DNA of 50,248 nt from Pseudomonas sp. ZH-FAD. Its GTDB lineage: Bacteria > Pseudomonadota > Gammaproteobacteria > Pseudomonadales > Pseudomonadaceae. Numbering within the stretch: the stretch's first letter is position 1; every line of letters starts with the position of its first letter. The notes under the pieces are model-generated. The model saw nothing but the letters and a program-made list of their open reading frames with translations. It was not told the origin of the DNA and ran no database searches. The stretch is from assembly GCF_002803095.1 (NCBI RefSeq), contig NZ_PGLR01000044.1, forward strand, positions 1-50,248. The letters run 5' to 3'. The translations under genes were made by a program, and so were the position numbers. Of this stretch, positions 8,179 through 16,421 are shown piece after piece.

Positions 8179-8790
8179 TCAATTGAATGCGGAAAAGTCG
8201 GTATCGCGCCAAAGTGTGGCGTTAATGCCGGCAAAAGCGAAGAGTGTCGGCAGGCGTTCGGCGAAGCCCTGGAAGCCGTGGTCGCCCCCGGCCTGGATGC
8301 GCAGGGCGCAGGCGCGGTAGTAACGCTCGGCGTCACGGTAGTCGAGGGTTTCGTCGCCGGTTTGTAGCCAGATCTGGTAACGCGTCGGGTCGTTCGGCGC
8401 TGCAACGTCGAGTTCGGCCAGGGCGTGGACGTGATCCTCGGTGAGGTCCCAGGTCTCGTCGCTGTAGTAATTCTTCTGTGGGCCCAGATAGCCGTCGAAA
8501 CGCAGGTGCGGCTGCACGGCCGGGTTGATCAGCAGCGCCTTGAGCCCATGCTGTTCGGCCAGGTAAGTGGCGTAATAGCCGCCCAGGGAGCTGCCCACCA
8601 GCACTGGCGCGCCGAGTTCGCTGATCAGCGCCTGCAACTGGGCGATGGCCTGACGTGGGTGGTGGTGCAGGGCCGGTACGCGCAACTGGTTTTCCAGGCC
8701 CAGGTGGGCCATGGCGCGGCTCAACTGGCTGGCCTTGTGCGAGGCTGGCGAGCTGTTCAGGCCGTGTATATAGAGGATGGATGCGGTCAT
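8179..8790 (-). CDS. yqiA: YqiA-type alpha/beta-hydrolase (esterase)
   Basis: A 203-residue alpha/beta hydrolase. It starts with the oxyanion-side strand MTASILYIHGLNSSPASHKA, has the nucleophile elbow VGSSLGGYYATYLAE (GxSxGG), an acid in TGDETLDYRD and the catalytic histidine in GGDHGFQGF. Length and gene position directly upstream of parE match E. coli yqiA, an esterase of unknown physiological substrate. No good Shine-Dalgarno precedes the ATG at 8790, so the start is chosen from family alignment of the first strand. It follows cpdA by 61 bp. Confidence 0.9.
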   Translation of the reverse strand: MTASILYIHGLNSSPASHKASQLSRAMAHLGLENQLRVPALHHHPRQAIAQLQALISELGAPVLVGSSLGGYYATYLAEQHGLKALLINPAVQPHLRFDGYLGPQKNYYSDETWDLTEDHVHALAELDVAAPNDPTRYQIWLQTGDETLDYRDAERYYRACALRIQAGGDHGFQGFAERLPTLFAFAGINATLWRDTDFSAFN

Positions 8791-8815
8791 GGAGCGGGAG
8801 GCTACTCGTCCGGGG

Positions 8816-8839
8816 CCTCAAGCTGCAAGCTTCAAGCTG
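8816..8839. repeat. Short repeat of CAAGCT units between cpdA and yqiA
   Basis: The stretch reads TCAAGCTGCAAGCTTCAAGCTG, three near-identical CAAGCT-type units containing an internal HindIII-like palindrome. It lies between two genes and is too short to classify. Confidence 0.5.
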
Positions 8840-8851
8840 ATTGGGGGTATG

Positions 8852-9667
8852 TCAGTAACCCTTGACGCTGTAGTCCACTTCGAAGTGGATGCCGGTGACG
8901 CGCGATACACCGGTGTCCAGCCTGCCGTCGGCATGCAGGCGCAGCCAGCGATAGCCGGGGGCTTCGCTGTCCACCTGAAACTCCTCGCTGCCCGGCGCGA
9001 ACTGCACGCAGGTCGAAGGCGAGGCGAGCAGGCGCAGATTACCGCGCTGCTGGTCGAACTCCTGATGGATATGCCCCCAGAGCACGGTGCGCGCCTGCGG
9101 GTAGCGGTCGAGCACGGCGAACAGAGCGTCGGGGTTGCGCAGGCCGATGGGTTCCATCCACTTGCAGCCGATGGAGACCGGATGGTGGTGCAGGCAGATC
9201 AGGTGATGGCGCTGCGGCGCTTCGCTGAGGGCGCGTTCGAGCAGTTCGAGTTGACTGTCGGCAAGAAAACCGGGAACAGCGCCGGGGATCGAGGAGTCGA
9301 GCATGACGATGCGCCAGGCACCAAGGTCGATCACCGGCTCCAGCAGCTCGCTGCCCTGGCAGGCGGCCTGCATGGGAGGGATTTCGTCATGGTTGCCGGC
9401 CAGCCAGCGGGTTGGTGCGTCGATGGCTGAGGTGAGTTGGCGAAAACGCTGATACGACGCTTCGCTGCCATCCTGCGAAAGATCACCTGTAGCCAGAATC
9501 AGGTCGATCTGCGGCTGCTCCTGCAGGACCCGTTCGATCACCCGCTGCAGGCTGTCGCAAGTATCCATGCCCAGCAGCTTGCCGTCCGCTTCGGCGAACA
9601 GATGGCTGTCGGACAACTGCACCAGCAGTACCGAGGAATCAGTGGATTGGGTGGGCAGGCTCGGCAA
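8852..9667 (-). CDS. cpdA: 3',5'-cyclic-AMP phosphodiesterase
   Basis: A 271-residue calcineurin-type metallophosphoesterase that hydrolyses cAMP to AMP and so lowers Vfr/CRP-dependent signalling. The metal ligands stand in order: QLSDSHLF, ATGDLSQDG, LAGNHDE, LHHHPVSIG and LWGHIHQEF. The start is a TTG at 9667 preceded by AGGAG at 7-nt spacing; the first in-frame ATG would cut into the metal site. Position between yqiA and yqiB-nudF is as in E. coli. About 200 bp separate it from the DUF1249 gene, enough for its own promoter. Confidence 0.95.
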   Translation of the reverse strand: MPSLPTQSTDSSVLLVQLSDSHLFAEADGKLLGMDTCDSLQRVIERVLQEQPQIDLILATGDLSQDGSEASYQRFRQLTSAIDAPTRWLAGNHDEIPPMQAACQGSELLEPVIDLGAWRIVMLDSSIPGAVPGFLADSQLELLERALSEAPQRHHLICLHHHPVSIGCKWMEPIGLRNPDALFAVLDRYPQARTVLWGHIHQEFDQQRGNLRLLASPSTCVQFAPGSEEFQVDSEAPGYRWLRLHADGRLDTGVSRVTGIHFEVDYSVKGY

Positions 9668-9751
9668 GACCGTCTCCTAGGGCACAATCGGGTGAATTAT
9701 GGTGGTTGCCGCCGCAAAGGGAAAACCCGGGAAGCGGACGCAGGTCACAGA

Positions 9752-9775
9752 AAAAACGCCAGAAGCGCTTTTTGC
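9752..9775 (-). terminator. Weak terminator candidate behind the nudF-DUF1249 pair
   Basis: On the minus strand an A run, a short CGC/GCG stem with a small loop and a TTTTTT run follow each other about 90 bp after the DUF1249 stop. The GC stem is only three pairs, so strength is doubtful. The rest of the 9668-9866 gap shows no gene. Confidence 0.35.
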
Positions 9776-9866
9776 CATCGTTCGCGATAGTCGTCAGGTA
9801 GTGCGGGCCATCCAAACAATACAACGCCGCGCTATCGGCCAGGCACCGAAAAGCTTGATCGCCGCC

Positions 9867-10313
9867 TTACATCACCGGCTGCGGTTCGTGCCCGCACGCC
9901 AGGCAATGGCTCAGCCATTCGCCGAGGAACAGGTTGAGCTGACTCTTTTCGTCCGGTTGATGCATCGCCGCGTTGGGGTAGGGGTAGCGAATATGCAGGC
10001 GACGTGCGTTCTCTGCGCTGACGACCTCGGCCATGCGCGCATCGTGATAGACCCGCACTTCCAGCTGCGGCACCGGCAGCCAGGGCAGGCTGTGTTCCTG
10101 GCGCACGCACAGGGTGGTGGTGTAGGGGCAACTTTCCAACACGTCCAGCGCCAGCACGCCGAGCAGATGCTCACCCTGGCTCAGCGCCACGCGGCGGCTT
10201 TCCGTGTGCTCACGCATGTTCGGCAGCAGGCGCATCAGGCGCGCGTAGTTGGCCTCGCAAGCCGCTTGCAGCTCGACCAGGTCGACCCGATAGCGCTCGC
10301 GTAGCAGATTCAC
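9867..10313 (-). CDS. DUF1249 (YqiB-type) protein
   Basis: A 148-residue soluble protein of the DUF1249 family, function unknown. It reads as a compact domain: an N-terminal helix (LVELQAACEANYARLMRLLP), then strands such as LEVRVYHDARMAEVV and HIRYPYPNAAMHQPDEKSQ, ending with a CLACGH pair of cysteines. The chosen start is GTG at 10313, which overlaps the nudF stop as GTGA and has GGGGGA upstream; an apparent longer frame reads into nudF. The gene is the partner of nudF in E. coli as well (yqiB), so coupling to ADP-ribose or nucleotide-sugar turnover is a guess from neighbourhood only. Confidence 0.88.
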   Translation of the reverse strand: MNLLRERYRVDLVELQAACEANYARLMRLLPNMREHTESRRVALSQGEHLLGVLALDVLESCPYTTTLCVRQEHSLPWLPVPQLEVRVYHDARMAEVVSAENARRLHIRYPYPNAAMHQPDEKSQLNLFLGEWLSHCLACGHEPQPVM

Positions 10314-10909
10314 GACCACATCCCCCGCACTTCGTCGCGGTTCAGCGCCAGCCATTGCAGGGCGATGATGCTGGCGGCGTTGTCGATACGCCCGTCGCGC
10401 ACAGCGGCCAGGGCATCCTCCAGCGGCATCACCTGTACCCGGATGTCCTCGCCTTCTTCGGGCAGACCATGCACACCGCCGGCACCTTCACTGCTGCAGC
10501 GACCGACGAACAGATGCACGCGCTCGTCCGAGCCACCAGGCGAAGGGTAGTACTGGGTGATCGGCCACAGCGACGTCAGGGGCAGATCGGCTTCCTCGAT
10601 GGCTTCGCGACGCGCGACCTCCTCGGGCTCCTCGTCCTTGTCGATCAGGCCTGCGACCAGCTCCAGCAGCCAGGGGTTGGCGCTCTTGTCCATGGCGCCG
10701 ACGCGAAACTGCTCGATCAGTACCACTTCGTCGCGCTGCGGATCGTAAGGCAGCACGCACACGGCGTCATGACGCACGAACAGCTCGCGGGTCAGCTGCG
10801 GGCCCATGTTGCCGGCGAACTGGCGATGGCGCAGCTTGATCCGGTCGAGGCGGTAGAAGCCGCGAAAGCAGTTCTCGCGCTCGATGATGTCGATGTCGTC
10901 TTTGCCCAT
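10310..10909 (-). CDS. nudF: ADP-ribose pyrophosphatase (Nudix hydrolase)
   Basis: A 199-residue Nudix enzyme expected to split ADP-ribose into AMP and ribose 5-phosphate. The Nudix box reads GLIDKDEEPEEVARREAIEEADL, broken here as GLIDKDEEPEEV plus ARREAIEEADL, with the E-REx-xEE metal ligands intact; the usual Gly after EE is Ala-Asp, which is common in this subfamily. Upstream VVLIEQFRVGAMDK is the family's substrate strand. The ATG at 10909 has GGGGAG at ideal spacing. It lies downstream of thiC on the same strand, separated by a 10-bp-stem hairpin, and is coupled by GTGA to the DUF1249 gene. Confidence 0.95.
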   Translation of the reverse strand: MGKDDIDIIERENCFRGFYRLDRIKLRHRQFAGNMGPQLTRELFVRHDAVCVLPYDPQRDEVVLIEQFRVGAMDKSANPWLLELVAGLIDKDEEPEEVARREAIEEADLPLTSLWPITQYYPSPGGSDERVHLFVGRCSSEGAGGVHGLPEEGEDIRVQVMPLEDALAAVRDGRIDNAASIIALQWLALNRDEVRGMWS

Positions 10910-10928
10910 GGAAGCTCCCCAGATAGTC

Positions 10929-10955
10929 GTAACGGGCCAAACTGCGGCCCGTTAC
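10929..10955 (-). terminator. Strong hairpin between thiC and nudF
   Basis: GTAACGGGCC and GGCCCGTTAC form a perfect 10-bp stem around a 7-nt loop. No T run follows on the minus strand, where it would end thiC messages, so it could be a terminator without a U tail, a 3'-end stabiliser, or a structure in the nudF leader (19 bp before the nudF ATG). Confidence 0.55.
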
Positions 10956-11007
10956 CTGTCACACTAGCGAGCATAGCGCTGCCAGATCAAGCTTCCATGA
11001 CTGCCTG

Positions 11008-12891
11008 CTACACGCGTTGGTAGAGCTGGCTGCCTTGCGCCTTGAATTCCTCGGCCTTGGCCTGCATGCCTTGCTCGGCATCCAGATCGACGGCGTCGAT
11101 GCGCTGCTCCTTGGCATACTCGCGCACTTCCTGGGTGATCTTCATCGAGCAGAACTTCGGCCCGCACATGGAGCAGAAGTGTGCCACCTTGGCCGAATCC
11201 TTCGGCAGCGTCTCGTCGTGGAAGGCGCGGGCGGTGTCCGGGTCGAGGCCGAGGTTGAACTGGTCTTCCCAGCGGAACTCGAAGCGCGCCTTGCTCAGGG
11301 CATTGTCGCGAATCTGCGCGCCGGGATGCCCTTTGGCCAGGTCCGCTGCGTGGGCGGCGATCTTGTAGGTGATGATGCCGGTCTTCACGTCATCCTTGTT
11401 CGGCAGGCCCAGGTGCTCCTTGGGCGTGACGTAGCAGAGCATGGCGCAGCCGAACCAGCCGATCATCGCTGCGCCGATGCCGCTGGTGATGTGGTCATAG
11501 CCCGGTGCGATGTCGGTGGTCAGCGGGCCGAGGGTGTAGAACGGCGCCTCGTCGCAGCATTCCAGCTGCTTGTCCATGTTCTCCTTGATCAGTTGCATCG
11601 GCACGTGGCCGGGGCCTTCGATCATGCACTGCACGTCGTGCTTCCAGGCGATCTTGGTCAGTTCGCCGAGGGTTTCCAGTTCACCGAACTGCGCTTCGTC
11701 GTTGGCGTCGGCAATCGAGCCCGGACGCAGGCCATCGCCCAGCGAGAAGCTGACGTCGTAGGCCTTCATGATTTCGCAGATGTCTTCGAAATGGGTGTAG
11801 AGGAAGTTTTCCTTGTGGTGCGCCAGGCACCACTTGGCCATGATCGAGCCGCCGCGCGAAACGATGCCGGTAACGCGCTTGGCGGTCAGCGGCACATAGC
11901 GCAGCAGTACGCCGGCGTGGATGGTGAAGTAGTCCACGCCCTGTTCGGCCTGCTCGATCAGGGTGTCGCGGAACAGCTCCCAGGTCAGGTCTTCGGCGAT
12001 GCCGCCGACCTTTTCCAGCGCCTGGTAGATCGGCACGGTGCCGATCGGTACCGGCGAGTTGCGGATGATCCACTCGCGGGTTTCGTGGATGTGCTTGCCG
12101 GTGGACAGGTCCATCACCGTGTCCGAACCCCAGCGGATGCCCCAGGTCAGCTTGGCTACTTCCTCTTCGATCGAGGAGCCGAGCGCCGAGTTGCCGATAT
12201 TGCCGTTGATCTTCACCAGGAAGTTGCGGCCGATGATCATCGGCTCCAGCTCCACGTGGTTGATGTTGGCCGGGATGATGGCGCGGCCACGAGCGACTTC
12301 GCTGCGCACGAACTCGGGGGTGATCTCTTTCGGGATGGCAGCGCCGAAGCTGTGCCCTGCGTGTTGTTCGCCCAGCAGACCGGCTTCACGCGCCTCGGCC
12401 AGCTTCATGTTTTCGCGGATGGCGACGTATTCCATCTCGGGCGTGATGATGCCTTTCTTGGCGTAATGCATCTGGCTGACGTTGTGTCCGGCCTTGGCCC
12501 GGCGCGGGTTGCGCACGTGGGCGAAGCGCATCTTGGTCAGTTCGGCATCGTTCAGACGGCGTTGGCCGAACTCGGAGGACAGGCCCGGCAGTTTCTCGGT
12601 GTCACCGCGATCCTCGATCCAGGCGCTGCGCACGTCGGCCAGGCCCTTGCGCACGTCGATGCTGACGTTCGGGTCGGTGTAGGGGCCGGAGGTGTCGTAG
12701 ACGGTGACCGGGGCGTTGATCTCGCCACCGAAGTCGGTCGGTGTCACGTCCAGGCTGATCTCGCGCATCGGCACGCGGATGTCCGCTCGTGTGCCTTGTA
12801 CGTAGACTTTCTGCGAACGGGGGAAGGGCTGTACCGACTGCTGGTCGACCTGGGCGCTTTCGCTCAGGTTCTTTTGTTGTTGTGTGCTCAT
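11008..12891 (-). CDS. thiC: Phosphomethylpyrimidine synthase (HMP-P synthase)
   Basis: The 627-residue radical-SAM enzyme that rearranges aminoimidazole ribotide to hydroxymethylpyrimidine phosphate for thiamine. The non-canonical cluster motif CX2CX4C is at Cys573, Cys576 and Cys581 (CSMCGPKFC). Core segments such as NSALGSSIEEEV, FSLGDGLRPGSIADANDEAQ and MIEGPGHVPMQ are family hallmarks. The ATG at 12891 is preceded by GGAGAGAG; a TTG one codon earlier is unlikely. A TPP riboswitch lies ~110 nt upstream in the leader, so thiamine pyrophosphate should repress it. Confidence 0.97.
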   Translation of the reverse strand: MSTQQQKNLSESAQVDQQSVQPFPRSQKVYVQGTRADIRVPMREISLDVTPTDFGGEINAPVTVYDTSGPYTDPNVSIDVRKGLADVRSAWIEDRGDTEKLPGLSSEFGQRRLNDAELTKMRFAHVRNPRRAKAGHNVSQMHYAKKGIITPEMEYVAIRENMKLAEAREAGLLGEQHAGHSFGAAIPKEITPEFVRSEVARGRAIIPANINHVELEPMIIGRNFLVKINGNIGNSALGSSIEEEVAKLTWGIRWGSDTVMDLSTGKHIHETREWIIRNSPVPIGTVPIYQALEKVGGIAEDLTWELFRDTLIEQAEQGVDYFTIHAGVLLRYVPLTAKRVTGIVSRGGSIMAKWCLAHHKENFLYTHFEDICEIMKAYDVSFSLGDGLRPGSIADANDEAQFGELETLGELTKIAWKHDVQCMIEGPGHVPMQLIKENMDKQLECCDEAPFYTLGPLTTDIAPGYDHITSGIGAAMIGWFGCAMLCYVTPKEHLGLPNKDDVKTGIITYKIAAHAADLAKGHPGAQIRDNALSKARFEFRWEDQFNLGLDPDTARAFHDETLPKDSAKVAHFCSMCGPKFCSMKITQEVREYAKEQRIDAVDLDAEQGMQAKAEEFKAQGSQLYQRV

Positions 12892-13000
12892 CAAGGCTCT
12901 CTCCGGGATAGATGTCGGAGTTGGAACCTGAGCGGACGAAGGGCGCGAGATACACCGTGGGCGGTGTCGAGAGGACTCGCCGGTACGCTGGCGAGGACAT

Positions 13001-13090
13001 CTTGTTCCCTACGCAGGCCTTAACCTGATCAGGTTCAACGGGATCCGGCAGCTGCCAATCTCAGCCCCGCATTTGGGGCACCCCGACAAG
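13001..13090 (-). promoter_or_regulatory. TPP riboswitch (thi-box) controlling thiC
   Basis: Read on the minus strand the element runs from a GGGGTGCCCC-containing stem (near 13090) through GCTGAGA, then ACCTGATCAGGTTAAG and GCGTAGGGAACA (near 13001), which are the two conserved thi-box cores binding the pyrimidine and pyrophosphate of TPP. Between aptamer and start codon are two further stems on the RNA, CTCGCC/GGCGAG (12976-12995) and ACACCG/CGGTGT (12952-12967). Neither is followed by a T run, so control of ribosome access is more likely than transcription termination, though this is inference. Confidence 0.95.
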
Positions 13091-13318
13091 AACTCGGGCA
13101 GTCTAAACAAGCTGGTGGGAGAAAACCAACTCGATGGTCAATAAATATCGACCCGTGCGTCGGAAAGCGACTGCTCGCGCTGCTGATGGCGGATTGTTCC
13201 CGACGAGCAACATAGCTTGCCGCCAGCTAGACTGATGCCGTCCATGGCGCGCTTGACCCCCGACTGTGGCGACCCGTAGCCTTGCCGATTACCGCCTATT
13301 CAAGGATCGACATCCATC

Positions 13319-14761
13319 ATGTTGCGCAGACTATCCCTGGCAATCGCCGTGGCCGCCGCTTCGGTGGGCCTGGTTCAGGCCGAAGAGGCCCCGCTGTCGA
13401 GCAAGACCGACCTGGTCACCGTGTATCAGGAAGCGGCGAAGAACAATGCCGATATCGCCGCCGCGCGCGCCGATTATCAGGCGCGCCGCGAAGTGGTGCC
13501 GCAGGCCCGTGCCGGACTGCTACCCAACCTGTCCGCAGGCGCCAACTACGGGGACACGCGCACCGAAGTCGATTCGCCGAGCGCCACCGTCTCGCGCAGC
13601 GGTCTGGTCTATCAGGCCAACCTCAGCCAGCCGCTGTTCCGTGCCGATCGCTGGTTCCAGTTGCAGGCTGCCGAGGCCACCAGCGAGCAGGCTTCGCTGG
13701 AGTTGTCTGCCACTGAGCAGAATTTGATTCTGCAAAGCGCCGAAACCTATTTTGCTGTGTTGCGTGCGCAGGACACCCTGGCCTCGACCAAGGCCGAGGA
13801 AGCGGCATTCAAGCGTCAGCTGGATCAGGCCAACGAACGTTTCGATGTCGGCCTGTCCGACAAGACCGATGTGCTCGAGGCGCAGGCCGGGTTCGATACT
13901 GCCCGCGCCAACCGCTTGCTCGCCGAGCGCGCAGTGGATGACGCCTTCGAAGCCCTGGTGACCCTGACCAACCGCGATTATCTGGCCGTCGAGGGGATCG
14001 TCCACACCCTGCCGGTGCTGGCGCCGACGCCGAATGATGCCAAGGCCTGGGTCGACACTGCCGCGGCGCAGAACCTCAACCTGCAGGCCAGCCTTTACGC
14101 TGTGACGGCTGCCGAAGAAAATCTGCGCCAGCGCAAGGCCGGTCATGCGCCGACTCTTGACGCCGTGGCCAGCTATCAGAAAGGCGACAATGACAGCCTG
14201 GGCTTCACCAATTCCGGCGCCTTTGGCGCGCCGCGCTACAGCGGCGATGTCTCGCAGCGTTCCATCGGCCTGCAGCTGAACATCCCGATCTACAGCGGCG
14301 GCCTGACCAGCTCGCAGGTGCGTGAGGCCTACCAGCGCCTGGGGCAGACCGAGCAGCTGCGCGAAAGCCTGCGTCGCCAGGTGGTGCAAAACACCCGCAA
14401 CCTGTTCCGCGCGGTGAACACCGACGTGGAAACCGTGCAGGCGCGTCGCCAGTCGATCATCTCCAACCAGAGTGCTCTGGAAGCCACCGAGATCGGCTAT
14501 CAGGTCGGTACCCGCAATATCGTCGACGTGCTCGATGCCCAGCGTCAGCTATACAGCGCCGTGCGCAACTACAACGACGCGCGCTACGACTACATCCTCA
14601 ACAACCTGCGTTTGAAGCAGGCCGCCGGCACTCTCAGTCCGGCCGACCTGGAAGCGCTGGGCAGCTTCCTCAAGCCGGACTACAACCCGGACAAGGACTT
14701 CCTGCCGCCAGATCTGGCTTCGGCCGCCGAGTCGCGCCTGCAAGGTAATCCGGATTTCTGA
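13319..14761 (+). CDS. tolC: TolC-family outer membrane efflux/secretion channel
   Basis: A 480-residue outer-membrane trimeric channel subunit that docks with inner-membrane pumps and type I secretion systems. The N-terminus is a signal peptide (MLRRLSLAIAVAAASVGLVQA, mature from AEE). Two similar halves carry the TolC pattern: DIAAARADYQARREVVPQAR and SLELSATEQNLILQSAETYF in the first, NLNLQASLYAVTAAEENLRQ, GLQLNIPIYSGGLTSSQVRE and EIGYQVGTRNIVDVLDAQRQ in the second. An AAGGA lies 12 nt before the ATG. The gene is divergent from thiC, with ~230 bp between it and the riboswitch, as in P. aeruginosa, where the equivalent is OpmH. A strong terminator follows directly. Confidence 0.93.
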   Translation: MLRRLSLAIAVAAASVGLVQAEEAPLSSKTDLVTVYQEAAKNNADIAAARADYQARREVVPQARAGLLPNLSAGANYGDTRTEVDSPSATVSRSGLVYQANLSQPLFRADRWFQLQAAEATSEQASLELSATEQNLILQSAETYFAVLRAQDTLASTKAEEAAFKRQLDQANERFDVGLSDKTDVLEAQAGFDTARANRLLAERAVDDAFEALVTLTNRDYLAVEGIVHTLPVLAPTPNDAKAWVDTAAAQNLNLQASLYAVTAAEENLRQRKAGHAPTLDAVASYQKGDNDSLGFTNSGAFGAPRYSGDVSQRSIGLQLNIPIYSGGLTSSQVREAYQRLGQTEQLRESLRRQVVQNTRNLFRAVNTDVETVQARRQSIISNQSALEATEIGYQVGTRNIVDVLDAQRQLYSAVRNYNDARYDYILNNLRLKQAAGTLSPADLEALGSFLKPDYNPDKDFLPPDLASAAESRLQGNPDF

Positions 14762-14773
14762 TTCCTTCGCAGC

Positions 14774-14809
14774 AAACGAAAAGCCCGACTCGCGTCGGGC
14801 TTTTCGTTT
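14774..14809. terminator. Rho-independent terminator of tolC
   Basis: A 16-bp perfect stem, AAACGAAAAGCCCGAC against GTCGGGCTTTTCGTTT with a TCGC loop, begins 12 bp after the stop codon. A and T runs sit on both arms. Confidence 0.92.
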
Positions 14810-14823
14810 CGGCGATATGGCGC

Positions 14824-14844
14824 GTAGGGTGCGCTGCGCGCACC
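14824..14844 (+). repeat. REP-like singlet beginning with GTAG
   Basis: GTAGGGTGCGCTGCGCGCACC, a GTAG followed by an imperfect palindrome, related to the copy at 1558-1578. A reverse partner (GTAGCGCACCG on the minus strand) follows within ~25 bp, so this may be a decayed doublet. Confidence 0.5.
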
Positions 14845-14893
14845 GATCGGGTTGGCGGTGCGCTACCCGTGTTTGAGCCGAGCTAAATCAGTC

Positions 14894-14957
14894 GTAGCCC
14901 GGATGTAATCCGGGGAATTGCCGGCGTGATGCTTGTCCCGGATTGCATCCGGGCTAC
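14894..14957. repeat. REP doublet (REPIN), GTAGCCCGGATG family
   Basis: Two inverted copies of GTAGCCCGGATGnAATCCGGG face each other around a short centre. The same family recurs at 35795-35854. The outer GTAG on the waaA side (minus strand) contains the TAG that stops waaA at 14954-14956. Confidence 0.8.
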
Positions 14958-16219
14958 AGAAGACGCTGCAAACGCTCCAGCAAGCGCTCCAGCGCACCCT
15001 GGTTGGCCTTGAGCACGCTCAGGCCGGCCTGGCTCATGCGCTGCATCTCGCTCGGTTCGTTCAGCAGCGCCGCAACCTTGTCTGCCAACTGCACGGCGTT
15101 TTTCACTTCGCTCAGGGCGCCGGCTTCACGCAACTGCGCGGCGATTTCCAGGAAGTTGAACAGGTGCGGGCCGCTCAGCACCGGCTTGCCCAGTGCGGCT
15201 GGCTCCAGCAGGTTATGGCCGCCATTGGCCACCAGGCTGCCGCCGACGAAGGCGATATCCGCCAGCGCGTAGAGAAACAGCAACTCGCCCATGGTGTCGC
15301 CGAGCAGCACCTGGTCGCTGGCTTGCACGGCGTCAGCCGTGGAGCGGCGGCGAGTGGTCAGCCCTTCGCTGACGCACAGCTCATGGACCGAGTTGAAGCG
15401 TTCGGGGTGACGTGGCACCAGAATCAGCAGTGCATCCGGTCGCGTCTCCAGCAACTGGCGATGGGCGGCGAGGACGATCTCGTCTTCACCGGCATGGGTG
15501 CTGGCAGCGATCCAGACAGGTCGAGTCGTTGCCTGCCATTGCTGGCGCAACGCATCTGCGCGTTGCAGCAGTTCGGCGTCGATCTTCAGGTCGAATTTGA
15601 TCGAACCGGTGACTTCCACGCAGCCAGGGCGAGCGCCGAGATCGAGAAAACGCTGCGCCTCGGTCTGGGTCTGCACGGCGATCAGCGACAGTTCGCCGAG
15701 CATCGGTGCGGTGAGTTGGCCAAAGCGCGCATAGCCGCGTGCCGAGCGCTCGGAAAGGCGCGCATTGGCCAGGGCCACCGGGATACCGCGCTTGGCGCAC
15801 TGATGGATGTGGTTCGGCCATAGCTCGGTTTCCATCACCACGGCTAGACGTGGTTGTACGCAATCGAGAAAACGCGCGGCAGCCCAGGGCAGGTCATAGG
15901 GCAGGTAGCAGTGCTGCACGCTTTCACCGAACAGCGCCTGAATGCGCTCGGAGCCGGTCGGCGTCATGCAGGTCACGGTGATCGGCAGGTCCGGATAATG
16001 CGCCTGCAGCGCGCGGATCATCGGCGCGGCGGCAATGCTTTCCCCGACCGATACCGCGTGCACCCAGATGCCGCCCGGTTTCATCGCTGGCAGGCCGAAG
16101 GAGAAACGTTCATTGATACGCCGAGCGTAAGCCGGCGCCTTGCGCGCGCGCAGGGCCAGACGCAGGGCAATCAGGGGCAGGGCCAGGTGCAGCAGCAGGG
16201 TGTAGAGAAGTCTGTTCAT
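14954..16219 (-). CDS. waaA: 3-deoxy-D-manno-octulosonic acid (Kdo) transferase
   Basis: A 421-residue inner-membrane-anchored glycosyltransferase that adds Kdo from CMP-Kdo to lipid IVA during LPS core synthesis. It has an N-terminal hydrophobic anchor (LLYTLLLHLALPLIALRLAL), the GIWVHAVSVGESIAA motif with the catalytic Glu, AVVMETELWPN, and the nucleotide-binding C-terminal motif GGSLVANGGHNLLEPAALGK. Its stop codon TAG falls inside the adjoining REP doublet, so the last residues LQRLL may differ from relatives without the repeat. Upstream lies a MITE-like element and then the LysR gene. Confidence 0.95.
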   Translation of the reverse strand: MNRLLYTLLLHLALPLIALRLALRARKAPAYARRINERFSFGLPAMKPGGIWVHAVSVGESIAAAPMIRALQAHYPDLPITVTCMTPTGSERIQALFGESVQHCYLPYDLPWAAARFLDCVQPRLAVVMETELWPNHIHQCAKRGIPVALANARLSERSARGYARFGQLTAPMLGELSLIAVQTQTEAQRFLDLGARPGCVEVTGSIKFDLKIDAELLQRADALRQQWQATTRPVWIAASTHAGEDEIVLAAHRQLLETRPDALLILVPRHPERFNSVHELCVSEGLTTRRRSTADAVQASDQVLLGDTMGELLFLYALADIAFVGGSLVANGGHNLLEPAALGKPVLSGPHLFNFLEIAAQLREAGALSEVKNAVQLADKVAALLNEPSEMQRMSQAGLSVLKANQGALERLLERLQRLL

Positions 16220-16231
16220 GGGGGCGCAGCT

Positions 16232-16392
16232 TAGCAGGCTGTTGAAAAACTATCTGCGTTGCCACTGCTGCGTTAAAAACAGGCTCAAAATGCTCATTTA
16301 CAGCTCGTAAACTCCGCTTTTTCGCCTGTTTCTGTGGGGCCGCCATCGGTATTGCATTGGCTGCCTCGCCTACGTTTTTCAACGGCCTGCTA
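16232..16392 (-). mobile_element. MITE-like element, copy 1
   Basis: 161 bp bounded by perfect 8-bp inverted ends TAGCAGGC/GCCTGCTA, extended imperfectly to TAGCAGGCTGTTGAAAAA and TTTTTCAACGGCCTGCTA. Inside are a second inverted pair (AAAAACAGGC/GCCTGTTTC) and the shared block CTCATTTACAGCTCGTAAA. It matches the element at 42263-42409 in reverse orientation and carries ~15-20 extra bp (GTGGGGCCGCCATCGGTAT region) that the other copy lacks. It encodes nothing and fills the waaA-LysR gap. Confidence 0.75.
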
Positions 16393-16421
16393 GCGCCGCC
16401 GGTCATCCTCTGGAAGCGTGA

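Noticed and set aside
9668..9866. Possible small gene in the gap between cpdA and the DUF1249 gene
   Set aside because: Short frames on both strands have no SD and no family resemblance; the plus-strand frame is a shadow running into the DUF1249 gene.
11017..13023. Open frame of 668 codons on the plus strand opposite thiC and its riboswitch
   Set aside because: Antisense shadow of thiC; it also runs through the TPP aptamer, and no protein family pattern is seen.
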